Notes: generated by a model not told the origin, from the sequence alone. A stretch of DNA of 64,000 nucleotides from Hypomesus transpacificus (GCF_021917145.1 NC_061061.1:1884552-1948551); one strand, 5' to 3'; counted from the first letter of the stretch, positions 33,510 to 46,530 are shown. A program made the numbers and translations.

Positions 33510-34325
33510 CATAACCTCTTGACCCACCATGTCCCCGTCACCTCTAGACCCACCATGTCCCCGTCACCTCCAGACCCACCATGTCCCCGTCACCTCCAGA
33601 CCCACCATGTCCCCGTCACCTCCAGACCCACCATGTCCCCGTCACCTCCAGACCCACCATGACTGTCACCTCCAGACCCACCATGTCCCCGTCACCTCCA
33701 GACCCACCATGTCCCCATCACCTCCAGACCCACCATGTCCCAGTCACCTCCAGACCCACCATGTCCCCGTCACCTCCAGACCCACCATGTCCCCGTCACC
33801 TCCAGACCCACCATGACTGTCACCTCCAGACCCACCATGTCCCCGTCACCTCCAGACCCACCATGTCCCCGTCACCTCCAGACCCACCATGACTGTCACC
33901 TCCAGACCCACCATGTCCCCGTCACCTCCAGACCCACCATGTCCCCATCACCTCCAGACCCACCATGTCCCAGTCACCTCCAGACCCACCATGTCCCCGT
34001 CACCTCCAGACCCACCATGTCCCCGTCACCTCCAGACCCACCATGACTGTCACCTCCAGACCCACCATGTCCCCGTCACCTCCAGACCCACCATGTCCCC
34101 GTCACCTCCAGACCCACCATGTCCCAGTCACCTCCAGACCCACCATGACTGTCACCTCCAGACCCACCATGACTGTCACCTCCAGACCCACCATGTCCCC
34201 GTCACCTCCAGACCCACCATGACTGTCACCTCCAGACCCACCATGACTGTCACCTCCAGACCCACCATGTCCCCGTCACCTCCAGACCCACCATGACTGT
34301 CACCTCCAGACCCACCATGTCCCCC
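33510..34325 (+). repeat. Minisatellite with 26-bp and 24-bp units
   Basis: About 32 units of CACCTCCAGACCCACCATG followed either by TCCCCGT (26 bp; variants TCCCCAT, TCCCAGT) or by ACTGT (24 bp). The two unit types are interspersed. The length difference keeps shifting the frame, so the open frames seen here are not genes. Confidence 0.95.
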
Positions 34326-35280
34326 AGACAGGCTCACACCTCCCAGGCAGGTGAGCTGTGCAGACGAGTGGGACTTTCAGCAGGAAACGTTTGTTCTCAT
34401 AAATTTGAAAGTACATTTGCATATGCAGCACACACACAAACACACATGTGCTCTCGCACACACACAGGAACACACACACAACAGTTCCAGTTCATCATTT
34501 ACATTGTTGCCAGGGTAACTGTGTATCTTCTTATCTCTAGGTCAGACAGGCTGTTGAAGTGCAAATTGCTGTTTGGGTGTGCGCACACACACACACACAC
34601 ACACAGAGAACCAACAGAAAACCTATGCTGCATGCACAAACACAAACAGATATGCAAACGGAATGAACCTAAAATACACTGACACACTCACACTTCCTGT
34701 CTCTGTCTCTCTCTATGTCTCTCTCTATGTCTCTCTCTCAACTCCTCGTGTGTGTTCTACCTATGCTGGACTGACCCCCAGTCTGGGATATTGATCTGAG
34801 GCCAGAGCCCCTGGTTGACCCCTGCCACAGTCCCTCTGTGGGTTATGCAATGTGCTAGCTTGACTGCTGGGTTAATTGACTTGAACTGGCCAGCAGAGCC
34901 AGACGTTGAGTCAGCTGCTGCTGGTTGCTGTCTTCCTCCCAGGTACAGTCACTGTGACTGAGGATCAGTACCTCTGGCTGGACAGCTGGGACAGTATTTG
35001 ATGAAGTCCTAGACTGGATTGTGTGTGTATCCTAAGTCGAGAGCTTCTTATATCTCAAAGTTGCCTTTCCTGTGGTATCCCTACGCACTCTTGCCATAAA
35101 CTGACTATTATGTCGGCAAAAGAGTTCTGTCTATAAAGGTGTTTCAGCAACCGTTACATGTCTTTAAAAAAAAACTAGAATTGGTTCGTGTTTAAAATCA
35201 TGATTACAGAACGTTGCACTTTTAACAGTCGTCACGTCACCTGATTGCGGCCATAATAAATTAGAAGGAGGGGACTGATC
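34326..35280. other. Unique sequence between repeats
   Basis: Contains short CA repeats (34,425-34,480, 34,580-34,605) and a triplicated CTCTCTATGT word (34,700-34,740). The remainder is unique with no recognisable coding sequence. Confidence 0.55.
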
Positions 35281-35369
35281 AGGAACTAGTCTTTTTTTTT
35301 TACCAATCATTTTTTCCTTTCGCGCGCACAACCTCATTAATATTAATGTAAAATATTAATAATCCACAG

Positions 35370-35662
35370 AGAGACGGGAAGGGGGCGGGGTCCTCAGTAC
35401 GTCTCGTGCGGGTTGGTGCGGTGGCCAGGAGTCCTTGCGAAGAGCGAGATGGTGTTTTTGTTGTGCTGATCAGCTGAAAGTGGCGTTTGTAGTCCCCCTG
35501 TTTGTCAACGCAGAGGGGGAGATGTAGCTAACCTTTTCAGTTTGGTTTCAAGGAGCACTCGCGCCAGCTCTGCTCTACACTCTGCGAAACATTCCAGGAA
35601 ATGCGGTCTTCTGGCCCGTTCGCTTGAGGATAAATGGCTGCAACACGCACAGAATAGAAACC
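35370..35662 (+). promoter_or_regulatory. Candidate promoter and first exon of an unidentified gene
   Basis: A GC box (GGGGGCGGGG, 35,381-35,390) lies after an AT-rich stretch. It is followed by about 250 bp that are less repetitive than the rest of the region. A strong splice donor (AACC|GTAAGTAC, GT at 35,663) closes it. This is the layout of an untranslated first exon followed by a long intron running through the repeats downstream. No coding exon of such a gene was found in the window. The product is unknown. Confidence 0.4.
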
Positions 35663-36640
35663 GTAAGTACTATTTTACTCTGACAGTAAAGTTATATAGC
35701 CTACGTATAAGTGTACTGTATTGCATATGTTCCTATATGGAATTCAGTTTTGTAATAATGTTGCCGAGTCCAACTGTGAGACTATACCGCCCTGTTGAAG
35801 ATGACTTCAAACCAATGTGAACTTGAGGACGTCTGGTCTGAATATAAGTAGCCTATACTGTGTACATTTTAACTGTTGCCACGACAGATATGCGCAGTCA
35901 AGCATTTAACACTTGTGCCACCTGAAAGCAGATTATGTCACTCTGTTATTTTGTCAGAGACATGGATTCATTTGGTTTGTTATATTACAGTTTTGGGCAA
36001 ATTCACGAGATTATTTACTCGCGATTGCAGTGTGTTGTTGGTACTAGGAGTTCTCAGAACAGTCGATTCTTCGATCGTGCAGCAACCTAATTCTACATAG
36101 TGGGACTGAACTAAAACCTAGAGCGCACATACCTTCAGAAATCCTGGCCAGCGTTCACCAAACATTCTTTTTTTCCCGTCGTTCAACGGACAACATGTTC
36201 ACCATCTGATTATCACCTCGTAGCCTTCTCGGCTTTCAATCGAACGGAAAATCATCACGTTGGCTATTTAAGCATCGACACTTGTCTCAATAGGACAGAT
36301 GATGTATGACGACTGACGATTTCACAGAAAATGACATCATACTTTTTAAGCGACCTTTCATTTAGTTTTGGTTTAGCAATCCGGGCATCTGTTTATGCAC
36401 GCAGCTATGCTCACGTTGTTGCGCATCAACACATCTCCGAGTTATAAAGCAGTCTCTCTCTTTTAAACTGTCTATGGAAGATAAGATATCCGCCGGACGT
36501 TTTAATGCTCTTAGATATGCGGTGGCCGGTGGGCTTAGGAATGATCTGTTTGTTTGGTAAGAGACCGCTGCCTTATTGCGCGCGGCAGTCGCGGACAGAC
36601 ACAGATGTTGAGGCGTGCAAGGACAAAGAAATAACTACTG
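35663..36640. other. Unique sequence after the candidate first exon
   Basis: AT-rich, non-repetitive, with only short open frames. If the exon at 35,370-35,662 is real, this is intron. No splice-bounded coding exon was found. Confidence 0.5.
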
Positions 36641-36645
36641 TTCAG

Positions 36646-36718
<73 letters not shown>
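36646..36718 (+). repeat. (CT)n microsatellite
   Basis: A perfect CT run of about 70 bp, followed by an impure pyrimidine tail to about 36,750. Confidence 0.95.
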
Positions 36719-36725
<7 letters not shown>

Positions 36726-36829
36726 CTTCTCTCTCCTTCTTCTCATCTTTCTTGAACATACATAAAAGGTGATGACCTGACTTGACCTGGCTTGCCTTCT
36801 ATCCTCATCAGCAACCATGCAGGCATGAA

Positions 36830-38060
36830 ATATCAAAAAACCTGCATGTGTGAATATTCTGGTTGTGATGTCACTGAAGTCCTCCTTCTCCCCCTGATCA
36901 AAGTTGTTCCTTCACTGGTCATAGTGACAAAGTGGAGGGAGGGAAACCCTCTGTGAAAAGGTCAAAGGGCATCAGAGAACACACGGCATCAGTCTGACGG
37001 TGCGCAGAGCTGCGCAGAGGGTTGTCAGTTTTCACCGATGAAACCTTGTGAATCCCCCTACCAAGGAACCGAGGTCTCGTCAACTCTGCCGCCTTGAGTC
37101 AACACTGCAGCACGGTAAAAAAGGATGAACGCAGCTTCCTCTGCACTTCAACAGTGTTATTGTACACTCCAGTGGTCCAGTCCAGTCCAGCATGGTCCAG
37201 CAGGGCTGGAGTCCAGTGTGCAGGCCAGTGCAGCCCACTGCTGCACAGCCCGGTACTAAGACTCCTTTGGAGAGCTGTCTGAGGAGAGAGGCCAATATTC
37301 AATTATTTCTTATCGAATCAGCACAAAGTGATGGCCTCAGAGCCGGGTGTTCCAGTGGGGCTCAGCGGGGGCTGGGGGGGGGGGGGGGGGGGGGGTCGGA
37401 GGGGGGGGGCTGGAGTGGGGGACCACTTGTGGTGCAGGCTGAGGACAGTGGTGGAGAGGATCTGGCCAGCTCCACGGCAGGGACGTCAGGATGGGTCCAA
37501 TTCCCCGTAAATCACTTTGCTCGTCGGGGAACGAGCCTTGGAGCGCTCCCTGCCCTGCAGCACGGCTGCAGAGTCCACTACTGTCCGTGGGGTGAGTTTA
37601 GGTTTGCTGTTTACCGTAGTGACTTGGCAGGGACGCTGAGGGAATACTGGCTCGTTAAGCATCATGACTTTGGTATAAAACTCAAACTCGTGTGTTATTA
37701 TTTTTAGAGCCTGTCATTACAGTGGCCGGTTTCATCGTTGGGGATGGAATTCCAGATCCTGTGAGGCTGGTTGTTGAGTGGCCTTTGGTGCGCTGTAATG
37801 AAGACAATTCCCCTGCAACCTGTGAGCCCAGGTCAAATTCATGTGGTGCCTGCACTGACACAAGCCTCTGGAGAGGAGGTCACTGAGTTGACCATGTCAG
37901 TTAATACGGTTCACGCAGGTTCAGGTTGTGGTATACTTTACAGTAATACTGTGGGTGTGTGTGTGTGTGAGAGTGTGTGAGTGTGTGTGTGTGTGTTTGT
38001 GTCTCCTGCGGATCCTGCCTGCTTGGCTCACACAGCCCTCCAGATGGGAGCGGCCAATTT
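36830..38060. other. Mostly unique sequence with a long G-run
   Basis: 37,373-37,408 is almost pure G with several further G-runs and is a potential G-quadruplex. GT repeats lie at 37,952-38,000. The ORF at 37,192-37,707 passes through the G-run and resembles no known protein. Confidence 0.55.
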
Positions 38061-38082
38061 CCTGCCAATTAATGCAGAGCCT

Positions 38083-38113
<31 letters not shown>

Positions 38114-38619
38114 ACCTTGTATACCACCGCCAACCGCCCACCCTCCCTTCCATCTCTAAAACACTGCCGTAGCCCAGCGGGTGGCTGCATACTGATTTGA
38201 ACGTCTGAAAGGTGTGCAGACTCCAAGATGGCCGCCAAAGCCTGCTCTGCCATCCTGACCTGCAGCGTCCGGCCATGTCCAGCAGCGCCCCGAGAGGCTA
38301 ATGACTGCCCTTCTTGAATTCACAATAAGGAAAAGTATCGGCGCATCAAAGTCTTTGCATTTCAATGACTCACTGGACGTATGGTACCAGTGAGGGGCTG
38401 GTGCAGGACTTCAAGCTCAGATGACTCAGTCAGGGTTGAGGAGGAGAGAGATGGCTGGCTGATTTACACACCTAATTGTGTGCTGTGCATGTAGGGCCCG
38501 CCGTGCGTGTGTGCGCGCGTGCGTGTGTGTCTGTGTGCGCGAGTGTGTCAATAGCTTTTGTAGTTGGCATTGTAGTTGTCAATTGTCCTGCCAGTGCTTG
38601 CTTTCCCCTGCCAGTGGTC

Positions 38620-38639
38620 ATTGACACACACACACTCTG

Positions 38640-38675
<36 letters not shown>

Positions 38676-38687
38676 ATACTCTCTCTG

Positions 38688-38735
<48 letters not shown>

Positions 38736-38817
38736 ATACTCTCTCTGTCTCTCTCTCACACACACACACACACACTCTGTCTCTCTCTCTCTCACACACA
38801 CACACTCTGTCTCTCTG

Positions 38818-38849
<32 letters not shown>

Positions 38850-38941
38850 TCTGTCTCTCTGTCTCTCTCTCTCTCTCACACACACACACTCTGTCTCTCT
38901 GTCTCTCTCTCTCTCTCACACACACACACTCTGTCTCTCTG

Positions 38942-38973
<32 letters not shown>

Positions 38974-39100
38974 TCTGTCTCTCTGTCTCTCTCTCTCTCT
39001 CACACACACTCTGTCTCTCTGTCTCTCTCTCTCTCTCACACACACTCTGTCTCTCTCTCTCACACACACACACTCTGTCTCTCTGTCTCTCTCTCAGGCT
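38620..39100 (+). repeat. Compound (CA)n/(CT)n microsatellite
   Basis: About 480 bp of alternating CACACA and CTCTGTCTCTCTCT blocks. From 38,790 onward it becomes a higher-order array of roughly 45-55 bp units (CACACACACACTCTGTCTCT plus CTCTCT). Open frames through it are artefacts. Confidence 0.95.
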
Positions 39101-39265
39101 GTGTGTTTCTCGTGGCTAGTCCCGGGGACAGAAGTAAACAGGCGGACCCAACCTTTTCATGTCCCTGCCGCTGGTCATTAATCCTGTTCTCTGAAACAAC
39201 AGGGAATAATAGAGACACTGTAACCCTTAGAGAGCGGGAAAAGGGCGAGAGAGTCAGGAACAAGG

Positions 39266-39266
<1 letters not shown>

Positions 39267-39305
<39 letters not shown>

Positions 39306-39327
39306 CACACACACACACACATAAACA
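39267..39327 (+). repeat. (CA)n microsatellite
   Basis: Two CA blocks separated by CATAGACACA. Confidence 0.9.
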
Positions 39328-39969
39328 CATGGTCGCTTGACCCCTGACCTGCAGAGTACCACTCTGGAACTTTCCCCTCTGGTCCCAGCAGGCCCAGGCC
39401 CAGGCCAGTGTGTTGGCTACTCCTGTAGAGGTGGACGGGATGATACGGCACCTTATTAGCACACGTCGCTGTGTGTACGCCTGTGGTTGACTGGTGTTTG
39501 ATGTTGGTTTTGTGGTTGTGGATGTCTGTTGGTCGACTGCCTGCACGGTACACAACAAACGTACGCCTCACGAGGAATTTCCGAAAGGACAAACTAATAT
39601 CAACAGTATCTCTGTCTGGCGTTTCCTTATCATCCCGGATGGATGTGCGTTCGCCAGCCCTGCTCGGTGCCAGCTGTGGTTATGTAATACACCCTCTCAC
39701 AGGGCAGCACGAGCAGACAGGCAAGGCTGGCGTAACTCCAGCGCTGGCCCCACCTCTGGTTAATGATTACTGTGTTGTTCGGAGCGCTCTCTCCGCCAGC
39801 CTGCAGCAGCGAACAGGGTTCCCCTCGGGCCTATTCTGTTACGGCAGGAGTGTTGCGTTCAGACGGCTGTCCAGCTGGAGGAGCCCGTCATCCTGGTCCC
39901 AGCCAGGGAGGGACGGGAGTCAGGGGAGTGTCGACTGAGGGCCACCGTGGGGTTTCCTGATGTGTTGGG

Positions 39970-40160
39970 CAGGGGGTAGGACTAGGGCTGAATCTAGTAC
40001 TGGGACTAAAGCTAGGGCTGGGACTGGAACTAAGGCTGGGGCTGGGGCTGAGGCTAGTGCTGGGGCTAGGGCGGAGGCTGGGGCTAGGGCTGGGGGTGAG
40101 AGTATGGCTCTGATTAGATTTAGGGTGAGGGCTGGGGCTGAACAAGGGCTGGGGCTGAGA
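39970..40160 (+). repeat. Degenerate GGGCT-type minisatellite
   Basis: Irregular hexamer-like units (GGGCTG, GGACTG, AGGCTG, AGTGCT) in purine-rich order over 190 bp. It directly precedes the 53-bp array. Confidence 0.75.
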
Positions 40161-40202
40161 ATGATGGACAGTATGTGTACAAGTTGTTCAGTTGCTCTCC
40201 AG

Positions 40203-40612
40203 GGGGGTGTTCAGGGTCCTGGTGGTCAGGGTTGGGCAGGTGGAGGCCAGGGGTCAGGGGTGTTCAGGGTCCTGGTGGTCAGGGTTGGGCAGGTGGAGGC
40301 CAGGGGTCAGGGGTGTTCAGGGTCCTGGTGGTCAGGGTTGGGCAGGTGGAGGCCAGGGGTCAGGGGTGTTCAGGGTCCTGGTGGTCAGGGTTGGGCAGGT
40401 GGAGGCCAGGGGTCAGGGGTGTTCAGGGTCCTGGTGGTCAGGGTTGGGCAGGTGGAGGCCAGGGGTCAGGGGTGTTCAGGGTCCTGGTGGTCAGGGTTGG
40501 GCAGGTGGAGGCCAGGGGTCAGGGGTGTTCAGGGTCCTGGTGGTCAGGGTTGGGCAGGTGGAGGCCAGGGGTCAGGGGTGTTCAGGGTCCTGGTGGTCAG
40601 GCAGACTGGTGG
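40203..40612 (+). repeat. 53-bp minisatellite, about 7.7 near-identical copies
   Basis: Unit starts at 40208, 40261, 40314, 40367, 40420, 40473, 40526 and 40579. Each contains TGTTCAGGGTCCTGGTGGTC and GGCAGGTGGAGGCCAGGGGT. Copies look identical by eye, so the array is young or homogenised. The period is not a multiple of three, which is why three frames give the same peptide in rotation. Confidence 0.95.
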
Positions 40613-40929
40613 AGGTGAGGTCAGGGAGATGAGTAGGTTGGGTGAGAGGATGGTATCCCTCAAAGCATCAAGATGGCAGCACTTTGTCTTGTTTTCATGA
40701 ATGGCCTTATATGTAGTTGCAGGCTTAGCCTTCTAATCCTAGCACTGTCTGGATCAGTCCTCACTTTGTGTGTGTGTTTGTGTGTGTGTGGCGTTGTGTT
40801 AATCCTAGTCTATAAATATGTATTTAGCTAGGGAGCTTTCCTTTTGCCTTGAGAGATCCGAACGCAGATGCATGGCTTGCATACTTATTGATCGATGTTG
40901 CAAGCAAGGTATAGCATTACACTGCTAGA

Positions 40930-41120
40930 GCTCTCTCTCTCTCACACACACACTGAACACACACAGAACAAACACAACACACAGACACACAAGCAGAACA
41001 CACACAACACATAGACACACACGCAAACACACACACAAACAGACACACCCAACATCCAGCCCCCACTTACACCAGCACATAACCAACAGTCAACACACAC
41101 ACACACACAAACACGCACAC
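40930..41120 (+). repeat. CA-rich degenerate repeats
   Basis: Units such as GAACACACACA and CACAGACACACA over 190 bp, low complexity. Confidence 0.75.
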
Positions 41121-41291
41121 TCAAAGATTAAAGGCGGGATTTGACTGGTCTCATGCCTACCACACCCCTCTCCGTGCGGTGTGTGTTAAAGGTTTTGTCA
41201 TGTTTCGATAACCTCCCTGTTGCGTCGCTGTTGCAACTTGCCGTACTGGGTTGTTCATCCTTGTGTGTATCGTTTCCCTCCCAGACATTCC

Positions 41292-42680
41292 TCAGTGGTA
41301 AGGTAGTGTGCTCTGCCCAGTGTGTACGGTAGTGTGCTCTGCCCAGTGTGTACGGTAGTGTGCTCTGCCCAGTGTGTAAGGTAGGGTGCTCTGCCCCGTG
41401 TGTACGGTAGTGTGCTCTGCCCAGTGTGTACGGTAGGGTGCTCTGCCCAGTGTGTACGGTAGTGTGCTCTGCCCCGTGTGTAAGGTAGTGTGCTCTGCCC
41501 CGTGTGTAAGGTAGTGTGCTCTGCCCCGTGTGTACGGTAGTGTGCTCTGCCCAGTGTGTACGGTAGGGTGCTCTGCCCCGTGTGTACGGTAGTGTGCTCT
41601 GCCCCGTGTGTAAGGTAGTGTGCTCTGCCCAGTGTGTACGGTAGGGTGCTCTGCCCAGTGTGTACGGTAGGGTGCTCTGCCCCGTGTGTACGGTAGGGTG
41701 CTCTGCCCCGTGTGTAAGGTAGTGTGCTCTGCCCCGTGTGTAAGGTAGTGTGCTCTGCCCCGTGTGTACGGTAGTGTGCTCTGCCCAGTGTGTACGGTAG
41801 GGTGCTCTGCCCCGTGTGTACGGTAGTGTGCTCTGCCCCGTGTGTAAGGTAGTGTGCTCTGCCCCGTGTGTAAGGTAGTGTGCTCTGCCCCGTGTGTAAG
41901 GTAGTGTGCTCTGCCCCGTGTGTAAGGTAGGGTGCTCTGCCCAGTGTGTAAGGTAGGGTGCTCTGCCCAGTGTGTAAGGTAGGGTGCTCTGCCCAGTGTG
42001 TAAGGTAGTGTGCTCTGCCCAGTGTGTAAGGTAGTGTGCTCTGCCCCGTGTATAAGGGTAGTGTGCTCTGCCCCGTGTGTAAGGTAGTGTGCTCTGCCCC
42101 GTGTGTAAGGTAGTGTGCTCTGCCCCGTGTGTAAGGTAGTGTGCTCTGCCCCGTGTGTACGGTAGTGTGCTCTGCCCCGTGTGTACGGTAGTGTGCTCTG
42201 CCCCGCGTGTAAGGAAGTGTGCTCTGCCCCGTGTGTAAGGAAGTGTGCTCTGCCCCGTGTGTAAGGTAGTGTACTCTGCCCCGTGTGTAAGGTAGTGTGC
42301 TCTGCCCAGTGTGTAAGGAAGTGTGCTCTGCCCCGCGTGTAAGGTAGTGTGCTCTGCCCAGTGTGTAAGGTAGTGTGCTCTGCCCAGTGTGTAAGGTAGT
42401 GTGCTCTGCCCAGTGTGTAAGGTAGTGTGCTCTGCCCAGTGTGTAAGGTAGTGTGCTCTGCCCCGTGTGTAAGGTAGTGTGCTCTGCCCCGTGTGTAAGG
42501 TAGTGTGCTCTGCCCCGTGTGTAAGGTAGTGTGCTCTGCCCCGCGTGTAAGGTAGTGTGCTCTGCCCAGTGTGTAAGGTAGTGTGCTCTGCCCCGTGTGT
42601 AAGGTAGTGTGCTCTGCCCCGTGTGTAAGGTAGTGTGCTCTGCCCCGTGTGTAAGGTAGTGTGCTCTGCCCCGTGTGTTG
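41292..42680 (+). repeat. 26-bp minisatellite, about 53 copies
   Basis: Unit GGTAGTGTGCTCTGCCCCGT plus GTGTAA. Variant positions include TGTG or GGTG after GGTAG, CCCC or CCCA in the core, and GTAA or GTAC at the end. One copy (about 42,050) has an extra G. The minus strand happens to lack stops, so two long frames (524 and 488 codons) read through it. Confidence 0.97.
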
Positions 42681-42819
42681 GGACCGTCTCGCTGTCGACC
42701 ACCTGATGTATTCCTTCTCAACCGGATACTTTCACTTTCTGCTCCCTTTCATTGTCTGTGATACATTCTGGGAATCACTGCTTGTTTATCTCTCACTCTC
42801 TTACTCTCTGCCTCCATCT

Positions 42820-43065
<246 letters not shown>

Positions 43066-44320
43066 CCTCTTCTCCTCCTTTCCTCTCCTCATCTCCTTCT
43101 CTTCTCCTCTCGTCTCCTCTCCTTCTCTTCGTCTCCTCTTCTCTTCCTCTTTCCAGTTCTCCTGTCATCCTTTCATGGTCACCTCCTCTCCTCCTCTTAG
43201 CACACGTCCTTGTGATGGCACTCATTTCATTCCTTAGTAACACTTGGGGTTTGAAAACTCCCCTATAGAGGATATAGGTGAGCTGTGCCCTTACAGCTAG
43301 CGAGGCAGGGTCCAGACTTTCCCACTGCACCACCAGGTAAGGTCACCGAAAGAACATGCTATTTAAAATGCTTTTAATTATGCTCGAGTGTAGCGTGACC
43401 TGCTATTACTGAGAAGGCTATTCCCTCGACACCCCTTTCAGAAGCGAGCAGAAATAGTTCCTTGTGTGTGTGTGTGTGCGTGTGTGTGTGTGTGTGCGTG
43501 TGTTTCTTCGTGGGGATTTCCAGTATATTCGGAGGGTTGTTTATAGACAGCCGCGTCATGAAGGCTCAGCCTAAGTGATTGTGTTGGGGTGCGGTATATT
43601 TTCACAGCGCCTGTGTGTGTGTGTGTGTTTATACTCGGCCTCCAGGTATGTGTGTGTGTGTTCCCTGGCTGTTAATGTGTGCCTCCGGTCCTCTTTCTGC
43701 AGACCCATGGGGGGAGGGGGTGGGGGGGGTGAGAAGAGCTGGTTTGGGTGAAGAGGAACCTGGCTGTGGGGAAGACTTGGTTGTGGGTCTGTCAGAGCCC
43801 AGTTGTACGCATTCTCTGCCTTATCATGAAATTCACTGGACACCCACACACATTCACACACACATTCACACACACACACACACATTCACACACACACATT
43901 CACACGTTGCAGTTCCCAGAGCCCCAGTCCAACAAACACACACTCTGAGGCTGGCGCGCACACGTACATGCCTGGGCTAATCTCTTAACACACTGTCACT
44001 GTGTCACCGTGTGATGCTGCGGGGAACCTCCGTCTGCAAGGCTGCTGACCCTCAGGGGAGTCCCCCCTCTTCCCCTCCTCCCCCCCTCTACCCCTCCTCC
44101 CCCCCTCTACCCCTCCTCCCTCTCCCCCCCCCCCCCCTCCCCTCCCCCCCCCCCCTCTTCCCCTACTACCCCCCCCCCTCACCCCCCCGTGCCTAACCTC
44201 AGAGCTGCTGACGAGGGGTAAGCAGCCGTAATTGAGAAAATAAACAGCAGAGACCAAAAATAATGGTTGCCTCTCTGCAAGGAGCATGTTTGCCCAGCGC
44301 TCATGGATATTAGAGCCCTC
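43066..44320. other. Repeat-poor interval with short simple tracts
   Basis: A C/T-rich block at 43,070-43,200, GT repeats at 43,463-43,505 and 43,612-43,630, CA repeats with TTCACA at 43,845-43,905, and C-runs at 44,065-44,185. No gene recognised. Confidence 0.55.
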
Positions 44321-44324
44321 TCAA

Positions 44325-44651
<327 letters not shown>

Positions 44652-44889
44652 GGGGGGTTACAGGGGGAGGGGGGGTCAGGGGAGGAGGGGGGGTCAGGGG
44701 AGGGGGGGGGGTTGTGTGGACGGAGGTGTTTGGCCTCAACCTGGTGGAAGTTTCCAGGTTCCCGGGGTTCTCACACTGTGGACTCTGACTGGGCATATAG
44801 CCAATCATATATTGGGGTGGCCAATCAGATTTCAGGGGTGGCCCGTGCCACCCTAGGCCACTCCCTGGACACGCCCCTGCTCTGAGGGT

Positions 44890-45060
44890 CCATGAACCAC
44901 ACCATGAACCACGCCATGAACCACGCCATGAACCACGCCATGAACCACGCCATGAACCACGCCATGAACCACGCCATGAACCACGCCATGAACCACGCCA
45001 TGAACCACGCCATGAACCACGCCATGAACCACGCCATGAACCACACCATGAACCACACCC
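44890..45060 (+). repeat. 12-bp minisatellite, 14 copies
   Basis: Unit CATGAACCACGC, with CATGAACCACAC at both ends of the array. The 12-bp period leaves all frames open, giving MNHA on one strand and MAWF on the other, which are not genes. Confidence 0.97.
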
Positions 45061-45429
45061 CGACAGGACTCTAATAAGATGATCAGCTGCACTCTCATAC
45101 TGTGAAAGAGAGGAATGATGGAGAGGCATGAGAGAAAGGGAGTGTGTGTCTGTGTGTGAGTGAGAGAGTGTGTGTGTGAGTGAGAGAGGGTGTGTGTGTG
45201 AGTGAGAGTGTGTGTGAGCGAGAGAGTGTGTGTGTGTGCTTGCAAGACGCGCTGCTGTAGAAAAGGCTGTGTTTGCCTGCAGTGTGTGAGGAGTCCAACA
45301 GTCTCCCTTCATCATAGAGGCTGCTCCCTAGGGGGTTTCTGCCATTACGCAATACCACTGTCCGTCCCCCCCCCCCCCCCCTGTCCCCCCAGCATACTGA
45401 GGTAGTCAGCAGAGTTTGGGCTCAGGTAG

Positions 45430-45670
45430 TCTACCCCCTTCTCCCATCCTCATTTCTCCTCTCTTGTCCTGTCCTGTCCTCTGCCCATCTCTCCTCCTTA
45501 CCTCTCCTTCTCTCCATCCTGTCCTCTCTCCTCTCTCTCCTCTCCTTCCCTCCATCCTGTCCTCTCTCTCCTCTCCTTCCCTCCATCTTGTCCTCTATCC
45601 TCTCTCTCCTCTCCTCTCCTTCCCTCCGTCCTGTCCTCTCTCTCCTCTCCTCTCCTTCCCTCTGTCCTCC
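45430..45670 (+). repeat. Pyrimidine-rich minisatellite
   Basis: Imperfect units around CTCTCCTTCCCTCCATCCTGTC with variable CTCTCTCCT spacers. Six or so copies. Confidence 0.8.
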
Positions 45671-46069
45671 CTCAGGGCTCAGCTGAATCAGCTCTCTCCA
45701 CCAGAGTCTGAGAAGGTCGGGGCAGAGGCTTAGTCACTGCAGGGCTTGATTTTCTCATCCCGCCCTGTGCCACTTTAATATCCTTAATGCCCCCCCCCCC
45801 CCAAACACACACACCTTCCCTCTCTGGGCTGCTCCCGCCCCCTCCCTGATGACTGACAGGGCGGGCGGCCAATGGGGAGGAGGTGCGTGAGAGAGCGAGT
45901 GGGGCAGCGCGCCAGGGAGCGGAGTCGGGCACACTGTGTTCCTGGTGGGGCTCTGGGTCGGGGTGGGACGGTGTATTTCACTCTGACACCCGCGCCTTCG
46001 GGGAGGCTGGGAGGGGTGAGGGGTCCTCCCTCTTCCCTTCACTTCCACATTCTATCCTTTATCTCTCCT

Positions 46070-46073
46070 CGCC

Positions 46074-46125
<52 letters not shown>

Positions 46126-46230
46126 CTCTCTCTCCCCCTCTTTCTCCCCTTCTCTCTCCCCCCCTCTCTCTCTCCCCTCTCCCCCTCCCTCCCCCTCACT
46201 CTCTCTCTTCCCTCTCTCTTTTTTTTTTAA
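46070..46230 (+). repeat. C-run and (CT)n tract
   Basis: Starts with about 13 C, then CT repeats interrupted by C-runs, ending in T-rich sequence at 46,220. Confidence 0.9.
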
Positions 46231-46439
46231 AATGAGCGATATCCACCGTGATACTCTGTCCTGTCCTCTGACACCCCCCCCCCCCCAAACCCCACCCTAC
46301 CACCTTAACTAACCAACCTTCTGCGGGAAACCCTGCTTTCCCATCACTCTCTGTCTCCATCTACACCTGTTTTCCTCCGTACGTTTGATCCTGCCTCTGC
46401 TGTCACACACATCTCCAGGACCACAGTCCTTCCTAGCCT

Positions 46440-46530
46440 GAGTGTGTGTGTATGTGAGAGTGTGTGTGTGTGTGACAGTGTGACAGTGTGTGTGTGACAG
46501 TGTTCGTGTGCGTGACAGTGTGCGTGCGTG
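46440..46530 (+). repeat. GT-rich repeat with GACAGTGT units
   Basis: (GT)n mixed with GTGACAGTGT words. Low complexity. Confidence 0.8.

Noticed and set aside
33510..34325. Regular short repeats resembling a CRISPR array
   Set aside because: There are no unique spacers; the units are directly adjacent. The genome is a vertebrate.
37192..37707. 171-codon ORF
   Set aside because: It runs through a G-run of variable length and resembles no known protein.
39960..40700. 246-codon frame
   Set aside because: Reads through the degenerate GGGCTG repeat and the 53-bp array. The same peptide appears in two other frames.
41128..42721. Minus-strand open frames of 524 and 488 codons
   Set aside because: Both read the 26-bp minisatellite in different frames with the same rotating peptide, which is not expected of a gene.
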